From: Nitrospirota bacterium | Lineage (GTDB): Bacteria; Nitrospirota; Nitrospiria; 2-01-FULL-66-17 | DNA: 60,089 nucleotides | Direction: 5' to 3' | Assembly: GCA_040757335.1 (NCBI GenBank) | Contig: JBFLXB010000022.1 | Coordinates: forward strand, 1 to 60,089 | Shown: piece by piece, positions 44,471 to 53,311 of the stretch | Position numbering within the stretch: position 1 is the first letter of the stretch | Layout: each line of letters begins with the position of its first letter | Translations under genes and position numbers: made by a program | Notes under the pieces: model-generated | What the model saw: the letters and a program-made list of their open reading frames with translations, nothing else | Database searches by the model: none | What the model was told of the DNA's origin: nothing

Positions 44471-45112
44471 GTGGTCAAGAAGATCAAGAAGAAATCTCCC
44501 GCGGGAGCGTCGGGGTGGCGTGGCGTACCACTGGCGTTGGTGGTGACGGCACTGGCGGGACCTCGGCGCGAAGCGCGCGACGTGCTGCGGGCGTTTTCGC
44601 CTACGTGGCGCCTGCGGGAAGTCTTTCTGGATCATTTCAGTCTGGAGGTCGTGTCCACCGATCGACCCCTCACCCTCGTCGAATTCATGGCGTGGCCTGG
44701 ACTCGCTGATCCCGCATGGGCATTTAAGTCCGCGGGCGGATACGGGGTGGTGTTGACCAAGGCGCCGGCGGAGGAGACGAGCGAGGGGCCGCGGTTCGGC
44801 GTGGTGCCGGTCGTGGTTCGCCTCATGGCGTCTGACCTAGACCGGCTGTCCGAGCTGTGGGCCGAGGACGTCCCGGAGGTGGCGCGCGTGGCGTTGACCA
44901 CCGCGTTCACCGAGGCCATGAATCTGATCCCGGGCTATGATCGCGCGGTCTGGAGCGGCCCCCGCCCCGCACGCGATCTCAACGCGCTCATCAACCACCT
45001 CAACGCGCTGGTGACCGATGAGTGCGCGTTGGCGGGTGTGGATGCTCCCAGGAAATTTCCGTTCGCTGCGGATCAGCGGATGGCAGCCATCCCATCGGTC
45101 GTAACGCTGTAA
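44471..45112 (+). CDS. Hypothetical protein
   Basis: A 213-residue protein not recognised. It starts with a basic stretch (VVKKIKKKSP) and continues WRLREVFLDHFSLEVVS, EFMAWPGLADPAWAFKSAGG, VVPVVVRLMASDLDRLSELW and TAFTEAMNLIPGYDRAVW. There are no membrane segments and no obvious catalytic motif. The GTG at 44471 is a tentative start, without a clear ribosome site. The open frame extends upstream but is read there out of phase with the zinc-ribbon gene, which looks real. It converges on the VIT-family gene with only 3 nt between. Confidence 0.65.
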   Translation: MVKKIKKKSPAGASGWRGVPLALVVTALAGPRREARDVLRAFSPTWRLREVFLDHFSLEVVSTDRPLTLVEFMAWPGLADPAWAFKSAGGYGVVLTKAPAEETSEGPRFGVVPVVVRLMASDLDRLSELWAEDVPEVARVALTTAFTEAMNLIPGYDRAVWSGPRPARDLNALINHLNALVTDECALAGVDAPRKFPFAADQRMAAIPSVVTL

Positions 45113-45115
45113 CGG

Positions 45116-46192
45116 TCAACCACCGACCGCGACGCCCAACCACCGGCCGATGAGAAAGGTCGCCCCAGCAGCGGCCGAGCCCAGCAGTGCCATCCTGGCC
45201 GCGCTCCACAGCACGCTCCGACCTGTAAAGAGGCTCATCAGCCCGCCGACTACCAGCAATCCCGCTTCCATCGCGAGCAGCGATCCCAACAGCCCGGGTT
45301 CGTCTGTGGGAAGGAGAAACGGGATCAGCGGGATCAATGCGCCGGCGGCGAAGCTTGCGAAGGACGCCAGCGCGGCGGAAAGGGGGGAGACTAGGTCGCT
45401 GGGATTGAGCCCCAATTCTTCACGTGCGAGTGTGTCGAGGCCTTGCTCGGGATCCGCGATTAGCCGAGAAGCTACGGAGCGCGCCGCGTCCGGGGACAAG
45501 CCTTTGGCTTCGTAGATTGTGGCCAGTTCGTCGATCTCCTCCTCGGGCATGGCTTCGAGCTCGTGCCGCTCCAGCGCGAGTTGGTGTTCCAACAGCTCGC
45601 GCTGCGTCTTCACGGACACATATTCACCAGTGGCCATGGAGAGACTGCCCGCGAGCAGACCTGAAAATCCCGCGATCGCCACGTTGTGCGGGTCCACCCC
45701 GGCCGCAGCCACCCCCACGATCAGACTGGCGTTGGAGACCAGGCCGTCGTTCACGCCGAACACGGCCGCTCGCAACGCCCCCCCGCCTTGTCGGGCGTGA
45801 TGCCACGTCTCCGGGATCGGCGTCGGGGCCATGGCCGGCACGGACTCCACAAGCTGCGGCTCGGGAGGAACGGCTCCGGGCCGGTAGACGGACAGCCCTC
45901 GGACTTTCATGGCTGCGAGCACGGGGAGGATCGGGCGAGGGCCCAACGCGCGGAGCAGCAGGACCGCGATCTTGGCGCGCAGGGGAGGACGGAATGGAGG
46001 GGCGGTGCCGCCCAGCGTCTGCAAGCGGCTTTCCCACAGCGCGGCCTGGCGCTCAGACGCGACGCGCAGCTTGGCGAACAAGGCGGCGCGGGAAGGGGAA
46101 GCGGTCTCCGCTGCTTCCATCGCCCGATACAAGAACGCGGAGGTCCGCTCCTCGTAAAGCGAGGTGAGCACCGACGAGACTTTGGGCGTCAT
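45116..46192 (-). CDS. Ferritin-like domain fused to a VIT1/CCC1-family transporter
   Basis: A 358-residue protein. The N-terminal ~130 residues are a helical rubrerythrin/ferritin-like domain (LYEERTSAFLYRAMEAAETA, KLRVASERQAALWESRLQTL). The C-terminal VIT domain has LRAAVFGVNDGLVSNASLIV, GSLSMATGEYVSVKTQREL, acidic cytoplasmic helices (ELEAMPEEEIDELATIYEAK) and several membrane helices. Family members move iron or manganese out of the cytoplasm, and the ferritin-like part may bind the metal first. The ATG at 46192 has AGGA about 9 nt upstream. Octamer repeats lie in the upstream region. Confidence 0.88.
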   Translation of the reverse strand: MTPKVSSVLTSLYEERTSAFLYRAMEAAETASPSRAALFAKLRVASERQAALWESRLQTLGGTAPPFRPPLRAKIAVLLLRALGPRPILPVLAAMKVRGLSVYRPGAVPPEPQLVESVPAMAPTPIPETWHHARQGGGALRAAVFGVNDGLVSNASLIVGVAAAGVDPHNVAIAGFSGLLAGSLSMATGEYVSVKTQRELLEHQLALERHELEAMPEEEIDELATIYEAKGLSPDAARSVASRLIADPEQGLDTLAREELGLNPSDLVSPLSAALASFASFAAGALIPLIPFLLPTDEPGLLGSLLAMEAGLLVVGGLMSLFTGRSVLWSAARMALLGSAAAGATFLIGRWLGVAVGG

Positions 46193-46220
46193 CGCGGGCT
46201 TCCTAAGAGGAGCGTTAGTT

Positions 46221-46255
46221 AGCCGGTTGGCCGGTTCGCCAGTTGACCGGTCAAC
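46221..46255. repeat. CCGGTT-type octamer cluster
   Basis: Four head-to-tail 8-bp units (AGCCGGTT, GGCCGGTT, CGCCAGTT, GACCGGTC) run without spacers. They match the units at 40419-40492. The cluster sits upstream of the VIT-family gene and 33 bp from repeat copy D. Confidence 0.55.
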
Positions 46256-46287
46256 GTACAGAGATGTGGTGCGCGACCGCGAGAGCG

Positions 46288-46413
46288 GAGCCTGTTCAGG
46301 AAAGGCCAGATGCAAGGCGCCGCTGAGTACCGGAGCGGAGCGTACTGGGTGCATACGTGAGCACCGGAGCGCAAGCGGCAACGCCGCAGATGGCTTTTCA
46401 TGAACAGGCTCCT
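46288..46413. repeat. Dispersed palindromic repeat, copy D
   Basis: A 126-bp element whose right arm overlaps the stop codon of the decarboxylase gene. Outer arms GGAGCCTGTTCA and TGAACAGGCTCC are exact complements. Core ends are AGGCCAGATGCAAGGCGCCG and GGCAACGCCGCAGATGGC, with GAGCGGAGCGTACTGGGTG in the centre. It shares arm sequence with copy B but lies in the opposite orientation. Confidence 0.8.
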
Positions 46414-47968
46414 AGCGCTTGACCACGCCGATCCAGCTGTTAGTCTCGTCCAAACCGTCCACGGTCCCGCCGAGCACCAACATACGTTTCAGATAGGTCA
46501 CGGCGTCCGCGGTGATGATCTCGCCGGGTACCAGCACCGGGATGCCTGGCGGATACACGGTCACGATCTCGGACGAGACCGCGTCGACCGCGGAATCCAG
46601 CGGGATGTAGTCTTGGTCCGCGAAGAACGCTTCGCGCGGGGTCATCACCGCGTCGTGTCCGAACGCGGGCAATGGCTCGGAGGCGAGCGGCGACGGGCCC
46701 GACCTAGTGCCGTATTCTTTCGCGATGTCGCGAAGCGCGTCGACGAGCCGGCGCAGGTCGTCCTGGCGATCGCCGATGCTCACGATCACCAAGATGTGGA
46801 ACGGGTCCGCCATCTCGACCTGGATGTGATACTTGGTGTTGAGAATTTGGGAGACTTGATAGCCGGAGAGTCCGAGGTCCGTCACGGTGATGGTCAGCTT
46901 AGTGACGTCGAGGTCGCCCATCTGCGCGAAGAGGCTGCCCGCGACATTGTCCTTGCCGAGACAAAAGAGCCCGTGGATCTTGTTGATGCGGGCACGCGCG
47001 TCTTGTGCCAGCCGAATGGCCTTGTCCAGCAGCTTCTCGCCCTCGGTGGCCATTTGCATGCGCGCCAAGTCGAGCGACGCCATCAGGATGTAGGACGGGC
47101 TGGTGGTCTGCACGAAACGCAGCACGTTGCTCACCATCGACAAATTGACGCGTGTCGCGCGGGCGTGAAGCATGGAGGCCTGGGTCATGCCCCCGATGAT
47201 CTTGTGGGTGCTCTGCACGCACATGTCGGCCCCGGCTTCCAGCGCCGACGCCGGAAGGTCGGGGTGGAACTTGAGGTGTGGGCCGTGCGCTTCGTCCACC
47301 AGCACCACCACGCCCTTCTCGTGGGCATATGGGACGATGCGTTCCAGATCCGCGCAGATCCCGTAGTAGTTGGGGCTGGTGAGAAACAGGACCTTGCACT
47401 CGGGGTGCGCGTCGATCGCGGCCTTGGTTTCCGCGAACGTCACATTGAGCATGATCTGGAGACGCGCGTCGACCCGCGGGCTGTAGAACACCGGTTGCGC
47501 GCCGGATAAGATGAGCCCGGCCAACACGGACTTGTGGGCGTTGCGCGCGATCAAGACCCTGTCGCCCGGGTTACACGCCGCGAGGATCATGGCCTGATTG
47601 CCGCCGGTCGTGCCGTTGACCAGGAAATAGGAGCGGTCCGCGCCATACGCCTTGGCCGCGAGTTCCTGCGCCTCCTTGATGACCCCGCGGGGCTTTTGCA
47701 GCGAATCGACTTCGTCGAGCGTGGTGAGGTCGATGGAGAAGATCTTGGGGCCGACGAACTTCCGGAAACGGGTAGAGATCCCCTTTCCGCTCTTGTGGCC
47801 CGGGGTGTGAAAGGACACCTTGCGACTCTCCGCCAGTCCGACCATCGCGTCGAACAGCGGCGTGCGGAGCTGTTCGTCGGCCTCAATGGTTGAGGGAGGG
47901 GGAAGCGTTGCTGAAGGCGCTGGGTCAGGGTCGGTGGATTGCGGAGACGGCTCGCTAGCGTTGTTCAC
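46412..47968 (-). CDS. Orn/Lys/Arg decarboxylase family enzyme, probably arginine decarboxylase
   Basis: A 518-residue PLP enzyme of the fold-I aspartate-aminotransferase-like decarboxylase group. It shows SFHTPGHKSGKG near the N-terminus, NGTTGGNQAMILAACNPGD, VLVDEAHGPHLKFHP, and the PLP lysine in VQSTHKIIGGMTQASML. It lacks the wing domain of inducible E. coli AdiA/CadA, like biosynthetic SpeA-type enzymes of Gram-positives. The first ~40 residues are proline-rich and poorly conserved. The GTG start at 47968 has no ribosome site, so the true start may be further in. It is the third gene of speD-speE-decarboxylase, so it supplies agmatine or putrescine-type precursors for spermidine synthesis. 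Lysine specificity cannot be excluded. Confidence 0.9.
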   Translation of the reverse strand: MNNASEPSPQSTDPDPAPSATLPPPSTIEADEQLRTPLFDAMVGLAESRKVSFHTPGHKSGKGISTRFRKFVGPKIFSIDLTTLDEVDSLQKPRGVIKEAQELAAKAYGADRSYFLVNGTTGGNQAMILAACNPGDRVLIARNAHKSVLAGLILSGAQPVFYSPRVDARLQIMLNVTFAETKAAIDAHPECKVLFLTSPNYYGICADLERIVPYAHEKGVVVLVDEAHGPHLKFHPDLPASALEAGADMCVQSTHKIIGGMTQASMLHARATRVNLSMVSNVLRFVQTTSPSYILMASLDLARMQMATEGEKLLDKAIRLAQDARARINKIHGLFCLGKDNVAGSLFAQMGDLDVTKLTITVTDLGLSGYQVSQILNTKYHIQVEMADPFHILVIVSIGDRQDDLRRLVDALRDIAKEYGTRSGPSPLASEPLPAFGHDAVMTPREAFFADQDYIPLDSAVDAVSSEIVTVYPPGIPVLVPGEIITADAVTYLKRMLVLGGTVDGLDETNSWIGVVKR

Positions 47969-48040
47969 GATGTGTGTGTCAGGGCATCTGACTCGCGATG
48001 CCGCGGCGTGGTCCCTTCCTATGCCGTCACGAAGGCCGGG

Positions 48041-48961
48041 TCAGTGGTACGTAAACAACGGCTGATTGTCTTCGATGATCCGGTCGTCGGCGGCCAGACG
48101 CTTTACCAGGTGCTTGGGAAGGAGGAACTGACCCTGGTGGATCTCTCCGTGGTAGTAGCGTAGTTCACCGTTGATTCGCTTGGTGATCCGCTCGTCGATT
48201 TCGTTCGGCGACACCGAGCGGGGATCGAGACTCTTTGACGCCACCGCGAAGCCCCACGGAAGCCCGAACGACGGAATCGATGTCTGATAGGGCGCCACGA
48301 TCGGAAACGCGGTCTTCAGGGTCTGGCAGACGGCGGCGAAACAGAACATGCTGTTCACCGCGGTCGAACCGGCTTGCAACGTGATCGTGCCCTGCGGGGT
48401 CAGACGCCGCTTCACGATTTGGTAAAACTCTTTGGTGTAGAGCAGGTACGCGGGGCCTTCTTCGACCGGCTCCGAAATATCGATGATGATCGCGTCGTAG
48501 GTATCGCTCGTTTCCTCGAGGTACTTGCGGGCGTCGAGGAACTTGAGCTCCACCCGGGGGTCGTCAAACGAGCCTTGATGCCACTCGGGGAGAAATTGTT
48601 TGCACCGCTCCACCACTTCCTGGTCGATGTCGACCATCAACACGCGCTCGACCGAGCGGTGACGGAGAATCTCGCGGAGCGTGGCGCCCTCGCCGCCGCC
48701 GACAATGAACACCCGTTTGGGTTCGGGGTGGGTCAGGAGCGCGGGATGGACCAGCGCCTCGTGGTAGATGAATTCATCGGCTTCGGAGGACTGCATCTTG
48801 CCGTCCAGCACGAGACAACGGCCGTAGCTCCCGGTGTCCATGATCTCCACCTCCTGATACTTGGTTTTGGCGGAGAAGAGCATGGTCCGGATGCCATGCA
48901 TATGACCTTCCTCAGGATTGAGGAAGTCAAGGAACCATTTGTAGCTCTTTGACTCGATCAT
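48041..48961 (-). CDS. speE: Spermidine synthase
   Basis: Transfers an aminopropyl group from decarboxylated AdoMet to putrescine. The 306-residue protein shows VLDGKMQSSEADEFIYHEAL, VFIVGGGEGATLREILRH with the nucleotide-binding glycines, and MVDIDQEVVERCKQFLPEW. The active-site region is YDAIIIDISEPVEEGPA. In this last motif many family members have D-S-x-D/DPxGPA, so the aminopropyl acceptor preference may vary. The ATG at 48961 has GAGGAA upstream and overlaps the speD end by 35 nt. The decarboxylase gene follows about 70 nt downstream. Confidence 0.94.
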   Translation of the reverse strand: MIESKSYKWFLDFLNPEEGHMHGIRTMLFSAKTKYQEVEIMDTGSYGRCLVLDGKMQSSEADEFIYHEALVHPALLTHPEPKRVFIVGGGEGATLREILRHRSVERVLMVDIDQEVVERCKQFLPEWHQGSFDDPRVELKFLDARKYLEETSDTYDAIIIDISEPVEEGPAYLLYTKEFYQIVKRRLTPQGTITLQAGSTAVNSMFCFAAVCQTLKTAFPIVAPYQTSIPSFGLPWGFAVASKSLDPRSVSPNEIDERITKRINGELRYYHGEIHQGQFLLPKHLVKRLAADDRIIEDNQPLFTYH

Positions 48962-49367
48962 CGACGGGCATTTCCTCGACGGCGGGAACCGTCTTGTGAG
49001 GCAGCTTCACGTTGCCCTTGGACAGAATTCCTCGCCGTACCTCCATAATCGAAGGATGTTTGGATTGGAACTTCTCGACCAAGAACTCCGCGGCGACCTC
49101 GGGTTTCAGGACGTCGCCGCAGGTAAAAATATCCACCGCGGCATACCCGTATTCGGGCCAAGTGTGGATGGAAAGATGGGACTCGGCGATCACCACCACG
49201 CCGCTGATTCCGAAGGGAGAGAATTTGTGGAAGTGGACATCCACGATCGTGGCTTTGGCGGCTTTGGCCGCTTCGACCATGATCAGTTCAACCTTCTTCA
49301 GATCGTTGAGTAACCTGGCATTGCACGCCTTGAGCTCCACCAGAAGATGGGTCCCTAATCCGTGCAC
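48927..49367 (-). CDS. speD: S-adenosylmethionine decarboxylase proenzyme
   Basis: A pyruvoyl enzyme that makes decarboxylated AdoMet for spermidine. At 146 residues it is of the short prokaryotic (Thermotoga/Bacillus) class. The self-cleavage site lies in ESHLSIHTWPEYGYAAVDIF, with cleavage before the serine giving the pyruvoyl group. FTCGD carries the conserved cysteine, and KFSPFGISGVVVIAE precedes it. The start is GTG at 49367 with GGGGGA about 8 nt upstream. It is the first gene of the polyamine operon, with a strong promoter at 49494-49521. Confidence 0.95.
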   Translation of the reverse strand: MHGLGTHLLVELKACNARLLNDLKKVELIMVEAAKAAKATIVDVHFHKFSPFGISGVVVIAESHLSIHTWPEYGYAAVDIFTCGDVLKPEVAAEFLVEKFQSKHPSIMEVRRGILSKGNVKLPHKTVPAVEEMPVDDRVKELQMVP

Positions 49368-49493
49368 CGTTCCGTCCCCCTTTCCTCACCGCGTCCCACC
49401 ATTGGGCGCGTTCGAAGCGAAGCCGCGTCCGCTTCGGATGTCGTCGAACCGCTCGCACGACGCGCGAGCGGCACATATGAAATTTTGGTCCGT

Positions 49494-49521
49494 ACTATAA
49501 CTGAATCAAGTGCCAAGTCAA
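49494..49521 (-). promoter_or_regulatory. Promoter of the speD-speE-decarboxylase operon
   Basis: On the minus strand, -35 TTGACT (49516-49521), 16-nt spacer and -10 TATAGT (49494-49499). The predicted leader is about 120 nt. The 377-bp gap 49368-49744 contains this promoter, the pgpA promoter and an A-rich run near 49522-49536, but no gene. Confidence 0.6.
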
Positions 49522-49640
49522 GAAAAAAAATGTACCTCGGTCAAAAAATTTTCCCCGCGGGCTGGCCGCTCGCGCCGCGCTGAGTCGACGGCGTACGACG
49601 AGCATTCCTTGTTGGGATGTCCTCTTCGGGGCGAGTTGTC

Positions 49641-49670
49641 TTGACCCCTCTCTCAACCGGGTGATAGAAT
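49641..49670 (+). promoter_or_regulatory. Promoter of the pgpA-cinA-thpR operon
   Basis: -35 TTGACC (49641-49646), 18-nt spacer and -10 TAGAAT (49665-49670). Transcription would start near 49677, about 68 nt before the pgpA GTG. Confidence 0.55.
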
Positions 49671-49744
49671 CAGCCGCCTTGCACGGCGGTGCGGGACGAC
49701 GTCCCGTGCGGGCCGCGCAACCTCCGGGAGGAGACGGCGACGCG

Positions 49745-50206
49745 GTGCAACGGCGATGGGCATGGTGGGTGGCTACGGCCGGGGGCGTTGGAGCCGCACC
49801 GTGGGCGCCCGGCACCGCCGGAAGCCTCGTCGGCGCGGCCGTCGGTTGGGCGGCCGGACGCTTGTTGGGTCCGGGCTGGTATGTGGTGGGAACCGCCGCG
49901 CTGTTCGGGCTCGGGGTCGCGGTCGCCACCCGCGTTGAGCGCACCACAGGGCGTAAAGATCCGTCGGTCGTGGTGATCGACGAGGTCGTCGGCATGCTCG
50001 TGGCCCTGTTTGCTTTACCGCTTCGAGCCGGCGACGTGCTGATCGCCTTTCTCTGTTTTCGGATTTTCGATATCGCCAAACCGTTTCCGCTCCGTCGCCT
50101 CGAAGCGCAGCCCGGGGGGTGGGGCATTATGCTCGACGATCTGGTCGCGGGTCTCTACACCAACGTGCTCGTGCGGATAGGACTGTGGGCAGCGGGAGTG
50201 GTCTGA
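49745..50206 (+). CDS. pgpA: Phosphatidylglycerophosphatase A
   Basis: Removes the phosphate from phosphatidylglycerophosphate in the inner membrane. The 153-residue protein has several membrane segments, WAPGTAGSLVGAAVGW near the start, VVVIDEVVGMLVALF, FLCFRIFDIAKPFPLRRLE and the final MLDDLVAGLYTN. Conserved acidic residues and the K-P-x-P motif are intact. The GTG at 49745 is supported by GGGAGGAGA upstream. It overlaps cinA by about 20 nt. Confidence 0.9.
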   Translation: MQRRWAWWVATAGGVGAAPWAPGTAGSLVGAAVGWAAGRLLGPGWYVVGTAALFGLGVAVATRVERTTGRKDPSVVVIDEVVGMLVALFALPLRAGDVLIAFLCFRIFDIAKPFPLRRLEAQPGGWGIMLDDLVAGLYTNVLVRIGLWAAGVV

Positions 50207-51435
50207 AGACCGAGTTGATTGCGGTCGGCACGGAATTGCTTTGGGGGGACCGGATCGACACGAACACGGTGGCGCTCTCCGACGCCTTGGCCGCCCTCGG
50301 GATTCGGGTGTCGGCCAAAACCGTGGTCGGGGACGACGAGGCCACGCTCGCCCGCGCGTTGACGGATGCCATGGCGCGGGCGTCGTTGGTCATCATGACC
50401 GGAGGGCTCGGGCTGACGCACGACGACATTACCACCCGAGTCGTGGCGAAGGCCCTGGGACGTGATCTGACGCTTCGGGAGGAGGTGGCGGCCGATATCC
50501 GGGCCGCCTACCGCCGACGGGGGCGCGAGGCCACGCCGGCGAGCGAACGGCTGGCGTTCTTGCCCGCCGGGGCGGACATCTTGCGGAATCCCGTGGGAAT
50601 CGCGCCGGGGTTTCGACTGACGGAACGAGCCGTCTCCCTGGTGGCGCTCCCCGGGGTGCCGTCGGAGATGCGCGCCATGTTCGACACGGCCGTTGCCCCG
50701 TGGCTCTCGCGACTGACCGCCGGGGCGGCGCCGATGACTCGGCGCACGATACACACGTTCGGGCTCAGTGAATCGGAAGTGGATCAGCGGTTGTCGGATC
50801 TGTTCCGCGACGCCGCGTGTGAGACCGGAATGTTGGCGTCACCCAAAGGCGTGGAGATCCGGTTGCGGGCGAGGGGCGGGGATCGTTCGGTCGTCGGCTT
50901 GAACCACCTCGTTTCGGCGATCGCCCAGCGATTGGGTGACGCGGTGTACGCGTTCGACGGCCGGGCCATGGAGGCCGTGGTGGGCGACGCGCTGCTCGCC
51001 AAGGGGTGGACGCTGGCTGTTGCCGAATCGTGCACCGGAGGGTTGGTGGGGCATCGGCTGACTGACGTGCCGGGCAGCTCCCGGTATTTTGTCGGCGGCT
51101 GGGTGACGTATGCCAACGAAGCCAAAATGAGCTGGCTGGGCGTGGACCGCGAACAATTGGCCACGTACGGTGCGGTCAGCGAGCCGGTCGCGGCGCAGAT
51201 GGCCCAAGGCGCACGCCGACACGCGGGCAGCGACATGGGCTTGTCCTTGACGGGCATCGCGGGACCGGAAGGCGGGACCCCCGAGAAACCGGTCGGCACG
51301 CTGGTCGTCGGCCTGGCCAGCGATCGTGGCACCGAGACCAGCCGGTGGCGGTTCACGGGTTCGCGCACGGATACCAAGCTCGCGTTTTCGCAGTTCGGGT
51401 TGAACGCGGTCCGGCGGTTCGTCTTGGGGGCGTGA
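50185..51435 (+). CDS. cinA: CinA family protein (MoCF domain plus NMN deamidase domain)
   Basis: A bifunctional protein acting in pyridine-nucleotide salvage. The N-terminal molybdopterin-binding-like domain (TELIAVGTELLWGDRIDTNT, IMTGGLGLTHDDITT, LPGVPSEMRAMF) has ADP-ribose pyrophosphatase activity in relatives. The C-terminal CinA domain (about 260-416; VAESCTGGLVGHRLTDVPGS, then SLTGIAGPEGGTPEKPVG) is an NMN deamidase. Length is about 416 residues. The GTG at 50185 is a tentative start; conserved sequence begins at the CTG at 50203. It ends in GTGA overlapping thpR. Confidence 0.92.
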   Translation: MGSGSGLKTELIAVGTELLWGDRIDTNTVALSDALAALGIRVSAKTVVGDDEATLARALTDAMARASLVIMTGGLGLTHDDITTRVVAKALGRDLTLREEVAADIRAAYRRRGREATPASERLAFLPAGADILRNPVGIAPGFRLTERAVSLVALPGVPSEMRAMFDTAVAPWLSRLTAGAAPMTRRTIHTFGLSESEVDQRLSDLFRDAACETGMLASPKGVEIRLRARGGDRSVVGLNHLVSAIAQRLGDAVYAFDGRAMEAVVGDALLAKGWTLAVAESCTGGLVGHRLTDVPGSSRYFVGGWVTYANEAKMSWLGVDREQLATYGAVSEPVAAQMAQGARRHAGSDMGLSLTGIAGPEGGTPEKPVGTLVVGLASDRGTETSRWRFTGSRTDTKLAFSQFGLNAVRRFVLGA

Positions 51436-52064
51436 GGACCGGAAGCGGATCCCGCCCGGCGGCCGGCGAAACGGAATCGCTGCGCAGCTTCGTGGCGGTT
51501 CACGTACCCGATGCGTGGCTGGGCGGCTTGACAGTGCTCCGGGAGCGCCTGGCGCGTCACACGGCGGGTGTGCGGTGGGTGCAGCCGGACGGCTCGCACG
51601 TCACCCTCGCGTTTCTGGGGCAGATCGCGCGTTCCCGCGTTCCAGGCATCGCGGCGCGGCTGAGCGATGTGGCGCGGGAGTGTCCGCCTTGTCGGGTCCA
51701 CGCCGGCGGGATCGGGGTCTTCCCCCATCCCGGTCGCGCCACCGTGCTGTGGTTAGGGGTGCAGGATCCCTCCGGCGGACTGCTCCGATTGCAGCGGCGG
51801 GTGGAGCAGGCGTTGTCCGCCGAAGGGTTCACGCCGGACGAACGACCGTTCCATCCGCATGTGACGTTGGGACGGTGGCGCACGCCGCCCCCCAGAACCA
51901 GCGTCGACGCGGTGCTCGCGGAACCGCTGCCGCCGGCGCTGAGTGGCTCCGCTGGGGAGTGGATGGTAACCGAAATCCGGCTGATGGAAAGCCGATTGAC
52001 TTCGGAAGGGTCGATCTACACGGTGCTGGAAGCACTACGGCTCACGGGTAACGCGGCGAGTTGA
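51432..52064 (+). CDS. thpR: RNA 2',3'-cyclic phosphodiesterase (2H phosphoesterase)
   Basis: A LigT/ThpR-type protein of 210 residues that opens 2',3'-cyclic phosphates on RNA ends and can join tRNA halves in vitro. The two H-x-T catalytic motifs are SHVTLAFLG near residue 57 and HPHVTLGRW near 143. The N-terminus has RSFVAVHVPDAW. The start is GTG within the cinA stop (GTGA). The unusual C-terminal ending is TLTGN-like, RLTGNAAS. In many genomes the gene sits between cinA and recA, as here. Confidence 0.92.
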   Translation: MRTGSGSRPAAGETESLRSFVAVHVPDAWLGGLTVLRERLARHTAGVRWVQPDGSHVTLAFLGQIARSRVPGIAARLSDVARECPPCRVHAGGIGVFPHPGRATVLWLGVQDPSGGLLRLQRRVEQALSAEGFTPDERPFHPHVTLGRWRTPPPRTSVDAVLAEPLPPALSGSAGEWMVTEIRLMESRLTSEGSIYTVLEALRLTGNAAS

Positions 52065-52107
52065 ACGCGACAGCGTCAGGGAGTGCGACGGAGCAGTGGG
52101 TCTTGTC

Positions 52108-52244
52108 AGCGCGTTCAGGAACGCGCCAGATGCAAGGCGGAGCGAGCACCGGAGCTGTAGGGGCGTATCGCGATACGCCCCTACAGAGACGTGAGCACCG
52201 GATGCGTAGCGACAACGCCGCAGATGGCCGTTCCCGAACGCGCT
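52108..52244. repeat. Dispersed palindromic repeat, copy E
   Basis: A 137-bp element filling most of the thpR-recA gap. Outer arms are AGCGCGTTC (52108-52116) and GAACGCGCT (52236-52244). Core ends are CGCCAGATGCAAGGCGG and CAACGCCGCAGATGGC. In the centre, where the other copies carry the TACTGGGTGTACG-like segment, it holds a 32-bp palindrome (separate entry). It ends 7 nt before the recA ribosome site region. Confidence 0.78.
52155..52186. repeat. Perfect 32-bp palindrome inside repeat E
   Basis: CTGTAGGGGCGTATCG followed by its exact reverse complement, with no loop. The sequence type (TAGGGGCG...CGCCCCTA) is seen as a dispersed short palindrome in many bacterial genomes. Here it replaces about 15-20 bp of the larger repeat's core, so it is younger than the host element or was acquired by replacement. 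Confidence 0.75.
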
Positions 52245-52261
52245 CCTAGGAGGAGGCGAGG

Positions 52262-53307
<1,046 letters not shown>

Positions 53308-53311
<4 letters not shown>

